Assembly (NCBI GenBank): GCA_934352055.1
Contig: CAKRJY010000002.1
Location: 124,001-188,000, forward strand
Reading direction: 5' to 3'
Length of the DNA: 64,000 nucleotides
Source: an uncultured Lachnospiraceae bacterium
Lineage (GTDB): Bacteria > Bacillota > Clostridia > Lachnospirales > Lachnospiraceae
The translations under genes and the position numbers were made by a program. The notes under the pieces are model-generated. The model was not told the origin of the DNA. It ran no database searches and saw only the letters and a program-made list of their open reading frames with translations. Shown one piece after another: positions 8,772 through 17,420 of the stretch (position 1 is the stretch's first letter; every line of letters begins with the position of its first letter).

Positions 8772-8810
8772 AGACCCTCTTCCGTATATGTGAAGAGGGT
8801 CTTTGCTTTT
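8772..8810 (+). terminator. Intrinsic terminator of the ptsHI-nag operon
   Basis: An 11-bp perfect stem (8772-8782 with 8792-8802, AGACCCTCTTC) is followed by TTTGCTTTT. It lies only 15-20 nt before the next start codon, so that gene needs read-through or a promoter inside this hairpin region. Confidence 0.88.
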
Positions 8811-8825
8811 AGGTGGTGAATGATT

Positions 8826-9704
8826 ATGGCAATTTACGAAATTGAAAATGAAAATATAAAATTAAAAGTAGATTCACACGGTGCAGAGATGAAATCCCTG
8901 ATAAAAAAGGAGACAGGCGCAGAGTATTTGTGGAATGGAGATCCAGCTTATTGGCAGAGAACCTCTCCAATTTTGTTTCCGTTGGTAGGACGCTTGGTTG
9001 ATAATACATATCGCGCCAAAGGGAATACGTATACCATGCCACAGCACGGTTTCGCCCGAGACATGGAATTTACATTGCTTGAAAAAAAGGATCATGAAAT
9101 CTGGTTTTCTTTGAAAGATACAGAGGAGACAAGAGAAAATTATCCATACACGTTTGAATTACAGATTGGATATTTGCTGCAGGGGGCAAATGTTAAGGTC
9201 ATGTGGAAGGTGCGCAATGAACAGGAAGAAATCCTGCCATTTGCTATTGGCGGACATCCGGCGTTTTTGTGTCCGGCACTTTGTCCGGAGTGTAAGGATA
9301 CGTTTTATTTGAAATTTGACTGTGATAAATTGCGCGCAACAAAATTGCAAGGACCGTATGTACTGCCAGATACCTATGAAGAAGTGCCGTTAGACCACGG
9401 GATGCTTTTGATTGATGATAAGGCAATATTTGCAAACGATACATTAATGGTAGAACATGACCAGGCACATGAGATTAGTATATGTGATGCACAGAAAAAG
9501 GAACTTGTGACTTTGCGTACGCAGGCACCATTGTTTGCGGTATGGTCACCAGAGGGGAAAAGAGCTCCGTTCATTTGCATAGAACCATGGTATGGCAGAT
9601 GCGATTCCTTAGATTATGCCGGAGATATCACGCAGCGCGAATGGGAAAATCTCCTTGAAAAAGGACAGGAATTTAATGCAGAATATGAAATCTGCATAGG
9701 CTAG
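8826..9704 (+). CDS. Aldose 1-epimerase family protein (LacX-like)
   Basis: This 292-residue beta-sandwich protein of the galactose mutarotase superfamily probably interconverts alpha and beta anomers of a sugar or sugar phosphate. RTSPILFPLVGRL, MPQHGFARD (catalytic-type His) and GGHPAF (second His) are the conserved segments; a Glu in FICIEPWYG is the likely general base. This pattern is closest to the LacX subfamily of Firmicutes. Two ATGs are possible; the second (8826) was chosen because AGGTGG stands 9 nt before it, whereas the ATG at 8820 is too close. It may be read through from the nag operon. Substrate is unknown. Confidence 0.85.
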   Translation: MAIYEIENENIKLKVDSHGAEMKSLIKKETGAEYLWNGDPAYWQRTSPILFPLVGRLVDNTYRAKGNTYTMPQHGFARDMEFTLLEKKDHEIWFSLKDTEETRENYPYTFELQIGYLLQGANVKVMWKVRNEQEEILPFAIGGHPAFLCPALCPECKDTFYLKFDCDKLRATKLQGPYVLPDTYEEVPLDHGMLLIDDKAIFANDTLMVEHDQAHEISICDAQKKELVTLRTQAPLFAVWSPEGKRAPFICIEPWYGRCDSLDYAGDITQREWENLLEKGQEFNAEYEICIG

Positions 9705-9746
9705 GAATGTATATGCAATGTTCTTGATTTTAAACAGCGTGAACTA

Positions 9747-9775
9747 TTGATTTTTTCTTAACGAAATCATATATT
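9747..9775 (+). promoter_or_regulatory. Putative sigma-A promoter of nifJ
   Basis: TTGATT, 17-nt spacer, TATATT, about 97 nt upstream of the start codon, in a 167-nt gap. Confidence 0.6.
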
Positions 9776-9871
9776 ATTGTATTAGAGACATTACGCATTT
9801 ACTATGCCATTTTTAGGGCGTACAAATGCTTATGTACATATTAAGAAAAGAGTCTTTTAGGAGGAAACGAC

Positions 9872-12800
9872 ATGGGAAGATCAAAACAATCTATGGATGG
9901 TAATACAGCCGCAGCTCATGTAGCATATGCCTACACAGAAGTAGCTGGTATCTATCCAATCACCCCTTCTAGTCCAATGGCTGATATGGTAGACCAGTGG
10001 TCTGCAGCTGGACAGAAGAACATTTTTGGAAGCACAGTTAAAGTAGTAGAAATGGAATCAGAAGCAGGTGCAGCAGGTACTGTACATGGTTCACTTGCAG
10101 CTGGTGCACTTACCACTACATTTACAGCTTCTCAGGGACTTTTACTTATGATCCCTAACATGTACAAAATCGCTGGTGAGCAGTTGCCATGTGTATTTGA
10201 TGTATCTGCTCGTACAGTATCATCACACGCACTGAACATCTTCGGTGATCACAGTGACGTTTACGCTTGTCGTCAGACAGGTTTTGCAATGTTATGTGAA
10301 ACAAATCCACAGGAAGTTATGGACTTAAGCCCAGTTGCACACTGTGCAGCATTAGAAGGAAAGGTTCCATTCCTTAACTTCTTCGATGGTTTCCGTACAT
10401 CTCATGAAATTCAGAAGATTGAAAAATGGGATTATGAAGATTTGAAAGATATGTGTCCAATGGATGCAGTAGAAGACTTCAGAGCACATGCTTTGAATCC
10501 TAACCACCCAGCAGCTCGTGGTTCTCATGAAAATGGAGATATCTTCTTCCAGCATAGAGAAGCATGTAACACAGCTTATGATGAGTTGCCAGCAGTTGTA
10601 GAGAAGTACATGGACAAGGTAAATGAAAAACTTGGTACAAACTACGGCTTATTCAACTACTATGGTGCTCCAGATGCAGAGCGTGTTATCGTAGCTATGG
10701 GATCTATCAATGACGTTGCTGAAGAAGTTATCGATTACTTGACAGCAGCAGGCGAGAAGGTTGGTCTTGTTAAGGTTCGTCTGTATCGTCCATGGTCTTC
10801 AGAAGCATTACTTAAGGTTATTCCTAAGACTGCTAAGAAGATTGCAGTTCTTGATAGAACAAAAGAGCCAGGATCTCTTGGTGAACCATTATACCTTGAC
10901 GTTGCAACAACACTTCGTGAAGCAGGTCTTAACGATATCGTATTAGTTGGTGGACGTTATGGTCTTGGATCAAAGGATACTCCTCCTTCATCTGTATTTG
11001 CAGTATATAAGGAATTAGAGAAGGATGCTCCTAAGGATCGTTTCACAATTGGTATCGAAGATGATGTTACACATCTTAGCTTACCAGAAGTTAAGCCAGC
11101 TCCTATTACTTCAGCTCCTGGTACAAAGGAATGCAAGTTCTGGGGTCTTGGTGGAGATGGTACTGTAGGTGCAAACAAGAACTCTACAAAGATCATCGGT
11201 GATCATACAGACAAATATATCCAGGCATACTTCCAGTATGATTCTAAGAAGACTGGTGGTGTTACAATTTCTCACTTGAGATTTGGTGACAACCCAATCA
11301 GAAGCCCATACTACATCAACCAGGCTGACTTTGTTGCATGCCACAACCCTGCATATGTTATCCAGGGCATGAAGATGGTTCAGGACGTTAAGCCAGGCGG
11401 TGTATTTATGATTAACTGCCAGTGGTCAGATGAAGAATTAGGACATCATTTGAACGCTGAAGCTAAGAAGTATATTGCTGATAACAACATTCAGCTTTAC
11501 ACAATCAACGCTATCGATAAGGCTATCGAAATCGGAATGGGTAAGAGAACAAACACAATCTTACAGTCAGCATTCTTTAAGTTAGCTGATGTTATGCCAA
11601 TCGATGAAGCTGTTGAATTTATGAAACAGGCTGCTAAGAAGTCTTACAGCAAGAAGGGTGACGCAGTCGTAGAAATGAACTACAAGGCAATCGACGCTGG
11701 TGTTGATGCTGTACATAAGGTAGAAGTACCTGCATCTTGGTCAAATCCAGAAGCAGATGCTCCTAAGGCAGAACGTACAGGACGTCCAGAAGTTGTTAAG
11801 CTTGTTAACGATTTACTTGATCCTATCGCTAAGATGGATGGTGACAGCCTTCCAGTATCTGCATTTACAGAGTGCATCGATGGTCAGTTCGTAACAGGTG
11901 CTTCTGCATATGAGAAGCGTGGTACAGCTGTTATGGTTCCAGAATGGGATGCAGAGAAATGTATTCAGTGTAACAACTGTGCATTTGTATGTTCACATGC
12001 AACTATTCGTCCATTCTTACTGAGTGATGATGAAGTTAAGGCAGCACCTGCTAATATCAAGCTTGCTGATATGAAGCCTAAGGGTGGCGATTACAAGTAT
12101 ACAATGAGCGTATCTCCATTAGATTGTATGGGATGTGGCGAATGTATTACTGTATGTCCTACAGCTGCAATTTCTATGGTTCCACAGGAATCACAGGCAG
12201 ACGAGCAGCCAGTATTTGATTACTTAGTTGCTAACGTTGGTAAGAAGGATATTGGATTATCAGACATCACTCCTAAGGGATCACAGTTCAACCAGCCACT
12301 CCTTGAGTTCTCTGGTTCTTGTGCAGGATGTGCTGAGACATCTTACGCTAGATTGATTACACAGCTCTATGGTGAGCAGATGTTCATCTCTAACGCAACA
12401 GGATGTTCTTCTATCTGGGGTAACCCAGCAGCTACATCACCATACACAGTTAATAAGGACTCTAAGAAGGGACCAGCATGGTCTAACTCATTGTTCGAAG
12501 ATAACGCTGAGCATGGTCTTGGTATGTACGTTGGACAGAAATATATCCGTGATATGGCTATCGAGTCAGCAAAGGCTTGCGCTACTAGCGATAAGGCTCC
12601 TGCAGAACTTAAGGCAGCATTTGATGCATTCATGGATACAGTAGATGATACAAAGGCAAATACTCCTGCAACAGAAGCACTTGTAGCTGAACTTGAAAAA
12701 GCAGCAGCTGCAGGATGTCCAGATGCTAAGGAAGCACTTGCTAAGAAAGATTACCTTGCTAAGAAGTCCGTATGGATCTTCGGTGGTGACGGTTGGGCAT

Positions 12801-13420
12801 ACGATATCGGATTCGGCGGATTGGATCACGTTCTTGCTTCTGGTGAGAATGTTAACGTTATGGTATTCGATACAGAGATGTACTCTAACACAGGTGGACA
12901 GGCTTCTAAGGCTTCTAACATCGGTGAAGTATGTCAGTTCGCTGCAGCTGGTAAGGAAATCGGCAAGAAGTCTCTTGCAGAAATCGCTATGAGCTACGGT
13001 TATGTATACGTTGCACAGATCGCACTTGGTGCTAACCCTGCACAGGCTGTTAAGGCTATCGCAGAGGCTGAAGCATACAACGGACCTTCACTCATCATCG
13101 GATATGCTCCATGTGAGTTACACGGTATCGCTAAGGGTGGTATGAACCACTGCCAGGATGAAATGAAGAAGGCAGTAGCTGCTGGTTACTGGAACCTGTT
13201 CTCATTTGACCCTGCTAAGAAGGCAGAAGGAAAGAATCCATTTACATTGACCTCTAAGGCTGGAGATGGTTCTTACCAAGACTTCTTGAACAACGAGGCT
13301 CGTTATACTCGTCTGATCAAGCCATTCCCAGAGCGTGCTGAAAGACTCTTTGCTAAGTCTGAAGAGGCTGCTAAGGAACGTTACGATCACTTACAGAAGT
13401 TAGTTGATCTTTACAGCTAA
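9872..13420 (+). CDS. nifJ: Pyruvate:ferredoxin (flavodoxin) oxidoreductase
   Basis: This single-chain 1182-residue enzyme oxidises pyruvate and CoA to acetyl-CoA and CO2 and reduces ferredoxin, the central step of pyruvate use in anaerobes. Domains in order: pyrimidine-binding/transketolase-like N-terminal region (YPITPSSPMAD), gamma domain (GLGGDGTVGANKNSTK), two 4Fe-4S motifs (CIQCNNCAFVC and CMGCGECITVC) around residues 695-760, and the C-terminal thiamine diphosphate region with GCSSIWG, GGDGWAYDIG and NTGGQASK. The Cys of SGSCAGCAETSY are likely ligands of the proximal cluster. Full length for the family. Codon use is strongly biased, consistent with very high expression. AGGAGGAAA precedes the ATG, and an intrinsic terminator follows. 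Confidence 0.97.
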   Translation: MGRSKQSMDGNTAAAHVAYAYTEVAGIYPITPSSPMADMVDQWSAAGQKNIFGSTVKVVEMESEAGAAGTVHGSLAAGALTTTFTASQGLLLMIPNMYKIAGEQLPCVFDVSARTVSSHALNIFGDHSDVYACRQTGFAMLCETNPQEVMDLSPVAHCAALEGKVPFLNFFDGFRTSHEIQKIEKWDYEDLKDMCPMDAVEDFRAHALNPNHPAARGSHENGDIFFQHREACNTAYDELPAVVEKYMDKVNEKLGTNYGLFNYYGAPDAERVIVAMGSINDVAEEVIDYLTAAGEKVGLVKVRLYRPWSSEALLKVIPKTAKKIAVLDRTKEPGSLGEPLYLDVATTLREAGLNDIVLVGGRYGLGSKDTPPSSVFAVYKELEKDAPKDRFTIGIEDDVTHLSLPEVKPAPITSAPGTKECKFWGLGGDGTVGANKNSTKIIGDHTDKYIQAYFQYDSKKTGGVTISHLRFGDNPIRSPYYINQADFVACHNPAYVIQGMKMVQDVKPGGVFMINCQWSDEELGHHLNAEAKKYIADNNIQLYTINAIDKAIEIGMGKRTNTILQSAFFKLADVMPIDEAVEFMKQAAKKSYSKKGDAVVEMNYKAIDAGVDAVHKVEVPASWSNPEADAPKAERTGRPEVVKLVNDLLDPIAKMDGDSLPVSAFTECIDGQFVTGASAYEKRGTAVMVPEWDAEKCIQCNNCAFVCSHATIRPFLLSDDEVKAAPANIKLADMKPKGGDYKYTMSVSPLDCMGCGECITVCPTAAISMVPQESQADEQPVFDYLVANVGKKDIGLSDITPKGSQFNQPLLEFSGSCAGCAETSYARLITQLYGEQMFISNATGCSSIWGNPAATSPYTVNKDSKKGPAWSNSLFEDNAEHGLGMYVGQKYIRDMAIESAKACATSDKAPAELKAAFDAFMDTVDDTKANTPATEALVAELEKAAAAGCPDAKEALAKKDYLAKKSVWIFGGDGWAYDIGFGGLDHVLASGENVNVMVFDTEMYSNTGGQASKASNIGEVCQFAAAGKEIGKKSLAEIAMSYGYVYVAQIALGANPAQAVKAIAEAEAYNGPSLIIGYAPCELHGIAKGGMNHCQDEMKKAVAAGYWNLFSFDPAKKAEGKNPFTLTSKAGDGSYQDFLNNEARYTRLIKPFPERAERLFAKSEEAAKERYDHLQKLVDLYS

Positions 13421-13452
13421 AATACAGAAACAACATATCGTTTCTAAATAAT

Positions 13453-13490
13453 AAATCCCGTCGAGGTGTAATACTTCGGCGGGATTTTTT
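13453..13490 (+). terminator. Intrinsic terminator of nifJ
   Basis: A 12-bp stem AAATCCCGTCGA with TCGGCGGGATTT (one wobble) is followed by a run of T. The foldback element A starts 2 nt after this terminator. Confidence 0.88.
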
Positions 13491-13491
13491 T

Positions 13492-14069
13492 AGGGACGTT
13501 CCTTTTGCCACAAGGAGTGTCCCCATTGGCACATAGACTAGCGCAGAGCAGCAGGACGGGCAGCACGCAGAATGCAGGGGAAGAAACTGTCGCAGAACAG
13601 GGAGTCTCTTTTATGACATTTTTCTTTTGGGGATTAAAAATGTCTTTGCAAAGTTCGACAACCGTCTTGGATGATGTTCACCTCTGCCAGATATGAATGC
13701 AGAACGAATTAGAGATGCTTAGGACTTGTAAATACTGAGGCAACTCGGGTACAAGGATGTACCCGAGAGGCGCAACCGCACATGGATGTTCGTTTGCGCC
13801 GGTTGCCATTATTCGTTGAAAAAATCGTCCAAGTCCTTAGCATCTCTTATAAGTGGAGCCCTGAATATCTGTCAGAGGTGGACACATCCTGACGTCAGTC
13901 GAAGCTGTGCAAAAGACATTTTATGAAAAGAAAAGATCTCATAAAGAGACTCACCTAACCTGCTCCAAAGTTTTCTTCCCTGTATCCTGCACGTTGCCCG
14001 TCCTGCTGCTCTGCGCTAGTCTATCCATGCGCCAAAGGGGACACTCCTTGTGGCGAAAGGAACGTCCCT
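13492..14069. repeat. Foldback element A: 578-bp imperfect palindrome with REP-like ends
   Basis: The ends, 13492-13524 and 14037-14069, are inverted copies with one mismatch in 33 bp. Further in, a 29-bp stretch starting with TAGACTAGCGCAGAG (about 13534-13562) is repeated perfectly inverted near 13994-14022. The inner arms (13643-13730 and 13828-13915) pair with bulges, and the tip is a three-way junction. Each end can also fold by itself: GGGAC and TCCTT pair with AAGGA and GTCCC around a GT/GT internal loop, a REP-type hairpin. The core is shared with element B 3.6 kb away. Short frames inside are artefacts of the palindrome; no transposase or credible coding region was found. It fills nearly all of the 734-nt space between nifJ and the next gene. 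No clear target-site duplication flanks it. Confidence 0.85.
13739..13807 (+). other. Predicted three-way junction at the tip of element A
   Basis: GGCAAC (13739-13744) pairs with GTTGCC (13802-13807) and encloses two hairpins: 13744-13767 (CTCGGGTAC stem) and 13769-13800 (GGCGCAA/TTGCGCC stem with two C-T mismatches). Both hairpins have a tip matching ACAWGGAYGT. The same layout occurs in element B with compensatory base changes. Confidence 0.6.
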
Positions 14070-14095
14070 GCGACCAAACTACCATATATAGTGTG

Positions 14096-14124
14096 TTTAC
14101 AAAGATGTCCGGCAATGATAAAAT
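14096..14124 (+). promoter_or_regulatory. Putative promoter of the coiled-coil gene
   Basis: TTTACA, 17-nt spacer, TAAAAT, starting 27 nt beyond the right end of element A and about 30 nt before the coding start. Transcription of the next gene would begin outside the palindrome. Confidence 0.55.
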
Positions 14125-14154
14125 AATCTTTAGATTAGAGAAGGGATATGTATC

Positions 14155-14784
14155 ATGGAAGAGATTAAGGTACAAAATCAGATGGACGAGATGTTTGAGG
14201 AACCGAGCGGTGAAGATATGCTCCTTGCTCAGATTGATGCATTTCGAGATAAGGCAAAACAATTACAGACTTTGATTAGTGCAAAAGAGCGCAAGGTCAA
14301 AGAATTAGAAGCAATGGTACGCGCGAAAGAAGAGCGCAACAGCCAGTTGCAGGAAGAACTTGCGAAGAAACAGGCAGAAGCAGATGGCATTGCAGCAGAT
14401 GTGGAGACACAGGTAGACCGCATGATGCAGACATTGCGTGGCAGCGTGGATGATCTGGAAGAACGCATTCAGCAGCAAGTGGCAGATAATCAGGAAAAGG
14501 CAGCTGTGCAGACACAGGCAGTGAAAGATACTTTAGAAGATATGACTTCTGGTCTGGATGCCATCAAAGGCGAATTATCAGAAAAAGTACATTCTGAGAA
14601 TGTTTTGCAATACCGCAATATTCAGGATCTTTTAAAGGAACTGGATAATCGTGAAGAAGCAGCTAAGAAGAGTGAAGAAGAGTTTTCCGTAGTGAAGAAA
14701 CGTATCACAATGGTGACGGTTGTTTCTGTGCTTAATGTGATTGCAGTGGTGACACTTATTCTTGCAACATTTGGCATTATTTAA
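14155..14784 (+). CDS. Membrane-anchored coiled-coil protein of unknown function
   Basis: This 209-residue protein was not recognised as a named family. Residues 20-95 are a heptad-rich, Glu/Lys/Gln-rich coiled coil (KAKQLQTLISAKERKVKELE), and a second helical segment runs to about 180. A single hydrophobic segment at the very C-terminus (MVTVVSVLNVIAVVTLIL) looks like a tail anchor with the coiled coil in the cytoplasm. There is no signal peptide. Its own promoter lies just upstream, and a terminator separates it from ppaC. Possible roles include scaffolding at the membrane or a link to the cell envelope, but nothing in the sequence decides this. GAAGGGA precedes the ATG. Confidence 0.75.
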   Translation: MEEIKVQNQMDEMFEEPSGEDMLLAQIDAFRDKAKQLQTLISAKERKVKELEAMVRAKEERNSQLQEELAKKQAEADGIAADVETQVDRMMQTLRGSVDDLEERIQQQVADNQEKAAVQTQAVKDTLEDMTSGLDAIKGELSEKVHSENVLQYRNIQDLLKELDNREEAAKKSEEEFSVVKKRITMVTVVSVLNVIAVVTLILATFGII

Positions 14785-14812
14785 TATTATACATAGTATC
14801 AATAGACAGAGT

Positions 14813-14838
14813 AGGGCTTCTTTTTAGGAGCCCTTTTT
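14813..14838 (+). terminator. Intrinsic terminator after the coiled-coil gene
   Basis: Stem AGGGCTTC (14813-14820) with GGAGCCCT (14827-14834), including a wobble, followed by T5. It lies 25 nt before ppaC. Confidence 0.75.
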
Positions 14839-14863
14839 GAAACGAAAAGAAAGGATATGGAGC

Positions 14864-16510
14864 ATGCAGGAAAAGACAGTTTGGGTTGTAGGACATAAGA
14901 ATCCGGATACCGATTCCATATGTGCAGCCATTGCTTATGCATATCTTAAAAATGCAACAGAAGAAGGAACGGTTTTTATACCGAAAAGAGCCGGAAATAT
15001 CAATAATGAAACACGTTACGTGCTGCAACGCTTTGACGTGAAGGAACCGGAGATGATTTCCTATGTGGGAGCACAGATAAAAGATATTGACTATCGTCAT
15101 ACAGATGGTGTGAGTGGTCATTATTCTCTGAAAAAAGCATGGGAATTGATGCGCAAATTAGATGTTGTAACACTTCCGGTTGTGGATGTAAACAAACGAC
15201 TAGAAGGGGTAATCGTCAATGGAGATATTGCCTATTCATATATGGATATCTTAGATAACCGTATTTTAGGTCAGGCAAAAACCCAGTATCGCAATATCAT
15301 CGAGACGATTCAGGGTACGATGGTGACAGGTAATTATCATGCCCATTTTACAAAAGGAAAAGTTGTAGTGGCTTCCGGTAATCGCGAGACATTGCGCGAA
15401 GAAGTGGAAGATGATGATCTGGTTATTACAGGCAATATTAAGGAAAGACAGCTGATTGCTATTGAGCAGAATGCCAGCTGCGTGATTGTATGCGGAAAGA
15501 CGAAAGTGGATCCGGAAGTGGTAGAACAGGCGAAACAAAAAGAATGTGTATTGATTACCACGAATTATGACAGTTTTACGACAGCTCGTTTGATTCACCA
15601 GAGTATGCCAATTCGTCATTTTATGACCAAGGAAAATATCATTACATTTGAACCAGATGACTATGTGGATGATGTAAAAGAAACAATGTCAAAAATACGT
15701 CATCGAGATTTCCCGATTCTGGATGAACAGCGTCGGCTTGTAGGAATGATGTCACGTCGTCATTTGCTGAATATGAAGAAAAAGCAGCTGATTCTTGTGG
15801 ATCACAATGAAAAGACACAGGCAGTGGATGGAATTGATCAGGCAGATATATTGGAAATTATTGATCACCATCGTTTGGGCAGTTTGGAAACAATTACGCC
15901 GATTTTCTTCCGAAATCAGCCATTGGGATGTACGGCGACCATTATTTATCAGATGTATGAAGAAAAGGGAATCGAAATCAATGAACAGATTGCCGGTCTT
16001 TTGTGTGCGGCAATTATTTCAGATACGTTGATGTTTCGATCTCCAACTTGTACGGCAGTAGATAAAGCTGTAGCAGAGAAATTAGCAGCTATTGCGGGAG
16101 TCTGGGTGGATGATTTAGCGACAGCTATGTTTGAGGCTGGGTCGAATTTTAAAGAAAAGACGACAGAAGAGATCTTTTATCAGGATTTCAAGGTTTTTGT
16201 ATCGGATGATACGACCTTTGGTGTGGCACAGGTGAGTGCAGTCAGCCGTAAGCAACTAAATTCTATCAAGCCGGAATTGCAGGCATATATGGAAAAGGTG
16301 TTGGCAGAAAAAGGCTTAAAAATGGTTTTTGTTATGCTTACAGACATTTTTAAGGAAGAAACAGAGCTTATTTATGCCGGAGGTATGGCAAAAGGCGTGG
16401 TGGAACAGGCATTCCATGTGACAGAAACGGACGGAGGATTTATGCTTCAAAATGTTGTGTCGCGTAAAAAACAATTGATTCCACCGATGATGCAGGCAAT
16501 GCAGGCATAA
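14864..16510 (+). CDS. ppaC: Manganese-dependent inorganic pyrophosphatase with CBS-DRTGG regulatory insert
   Basis: This family II pyrophosphatase splits pyrophosphate to two phosphates in the cytoplasm. The DHH-domain motifs are split by a regulatory insert: GHKNPDTDS near the start, then a CBS domain, a DRTGG domain and a second CBS domain (about residues 70-300), then VDHNEK, IIDHHR and PLGCTATI, and a DHHA2 domain. Total length 548 fits the CBS-PPases of Clostridium perfringens and relatives, which are inhibited by AMP and activated by diadenosine polyphosphates. The start was set at 14864 because AAGGA lies 8-9 nt before it and MQEKTVWVVGHKNPD is the normal N-terminus; an upstream in-frame ATG lies within the terminator. 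No insertions or lost catalytic residues were seen. Confidence 0.95.
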   Translation: MQEKTVWVVGHKNPDTDSICAAIAYAYLKNATEEGTVFIPKRAGNINNETRYVLQRFDVKEPEMISYVGAQIKDIDYRHTDGVSGHYSLKKAWELMRKLDVVTLPVVDVNKRLEGVIVNGDIAYSYMDILDNRILGQAKTQYRNIIETIQGTMVTGNYHAHFTKGKVVVASGNRETLREEVEDDDLVITGNIKERQLIAIEQNASCVIVCGKTKVDPEVVEQAKQKECVLITTNYDSFTTARLIHQSMPIRHFMTKENIITFEPDDYVDDVKETMSKIRHRDFPILDEQRRLVGMMSRRHLLNMKKKQLILVDHNEKTQAVDGIDQADILEIIDHHRLGSLETITPIFFRNQPLGCTATIIYQMYEEKGIEINEQIAGLLCAAIISDTLMFRSPTCTAVDKAVAEKLAAIAGVWVDDLATAMFEAGSNFKEKTTEEIFYQDFKVFVSDDTTFGVAQVSAVSRKQLNSIKPELQAYMEKVLAEKGLKMVFVMLTDIFKEETELIYAGGMAKGVVEQAFHVTETDGGFMLQNVVSRKKQLIPPMMQAMQA

Positions 16511-16539
16511 AGTCTGGGAATCTGAAAGAGGAGAAGAGA

Positions 16540-17103
16540 ATGGCAAAACAGAGTTGGAAACCGGGAAATATGGTGTATCCGCTGCCGGCCGTTATGGTGT
16601 CAGTGCGAGATCAGAAAGGTCAGGATAATATTATTACCGTTGCATGGACAGGTACGATTTGCACGAATCCACCAATGGCATACATATCCGTGCGACCGGA
16701 ACGTTATTCCTATCATATGTTGAAAGAATCAAAGGAATTTGTGATTAATCTGACGACAAAGGATTTGGCATGGGCGACAGATTATTGTGGCGTGACATCA
16801 GGAAAAGATGTAGATAAATTTGCAAAATGTCATCTCACAAAAGAAGAAGCAGATGAAGTGAATGTGGCTATGATTGCAGAAAGTCCGGTAAACATAGAAT
16901 GCAAGGTACGTGATATCCAGGAGCTGGGATCACATCATATGTTCTTAGCAGATGTTGTTGCAGTACATGCAGATGAAGCTTATATGGATGAGACAGGGCG
17001 TTTTTGTCTGGATCAGGCAGAACCAATTGCCTATTCCCATGGCACTTATTATAGCCTGGGAGAAAAGTTAGGAACTTTTGGATATTCCATCAAGAAGAAA
17101 TAG
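16540..17103 (+). CDS. Flavin reductase-like (FMN-binding split barrel) protein
   Basis: This 187-residue protein of the flavoredoxin/flavin reductase family probably binds FMN and carries electrons or reduces flavin using NAD(P)H or ferredoxin. Family features are the opening YPLPAVMVSV, the segment TVAWTGTICTNPPMAYISVRP, KEFVINL, and the C-terminal half with GSHHMFLADVVAV. It contains Cys54-type residues near TICTNPP that are common in the family. The gene lies 29 nt after ppaC and has its own AGAGGAG site, so the two may be cotranscribed. Its terminator is the left end of foldback element B, 4 nt beyond the stop codon. Electron donor and physiological partner are unknown. Confidence 0.85.
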   Translation: MAKQSWKPGNMVYPLPAVMVSVRDQKGQDNIITVAWTGTICTNPPMAYISVRPERYSYHMLKESKEFVINLTTKDLAWATDYCGVTSGKDVDKFAKCHLTKEEADEVNVAMIAESPVNIECKVRDIQELGSHHMFLADVVAVHADEAYMDETGRFCLDQAEPIAYSHGTYYSLGEKLGTFGYSIKKK

Positions 17104-17113
17104 TGTGTTATAA

Positions 17114-17149
17114 GGGCGTTCCCGCTATTGCAGGGAGCGTTCTTTTTTT
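17114..17149 (+). terminator. Terminator of the flavin reductase gene, formed by the left end of element B
   Basis: GGGCGTTCCC (17114-17123) pairs with GGGAGCGTTC (three wobbles) and is followed by seven T. The hairpin is a diverged form of the terminal hairpin of element A. Confidence 0.75.
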
Positions 17150-17351
17150 ATTTGCAGGTAAATCAATACGCCCACAAGTCAGCCACAGAAACACACAAAA
17201 AAGTCGTAAGATTCTGTGTCTCTATGAAGGCAGGGCTTTTTTATAACAAAACAATCTTTGCAAAGTTAGACAACCGCCTGGGATGATGTTCGCCTGTGGG
17301 CAGATATAAATACAAGACAAATTAGAGATTCTTGGGACTCGCTTTGCAACC

Positions 17352-17420
17352 GGCAACGAGGGCACATGGACGTGCCCGAGAGGCGTAACCGCACATGGAT
17401 GTTCGTTTACGCCGGTTGCC
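17352..17420 (+). other. Predicted three-way junction at the tip of element B
   Basis: GGCAAC (17352-17357) with GTTGCC (17415-17420) encloses hairpins at 17360-17377 (GGGCAC/GTGCCC) and 17382-17413 (GGCGTAA/TTACGCC). The tips read ACATGGACGT and ACATGGATGT. An outer GCAACC/GGTTGC alternative pairing is also possible. Confidence 0.6.

Noticed and set aside
13505..13696. Short open frame in the left arm of element A
   Set aside because: It lies entirely in palindromic sequence and shows no ribosome binding site, no family resemblance and no codon bias of the region.
13492..14069. Element A as a ROOL, GOLLD or OLE-type large RNA
   Set aside because: Size is similar, but end-to-end palindromy and REP-like ends are not features I know for those RNAs, and no diagnostic motif could be matched by eye.
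13907..14275. 122-codon frame running from the right arm of element A into the coiled-coil gene
   Set aside because: It overlaps the better-supported gene at 14155 in another frame, and the rest is repeat sequence.
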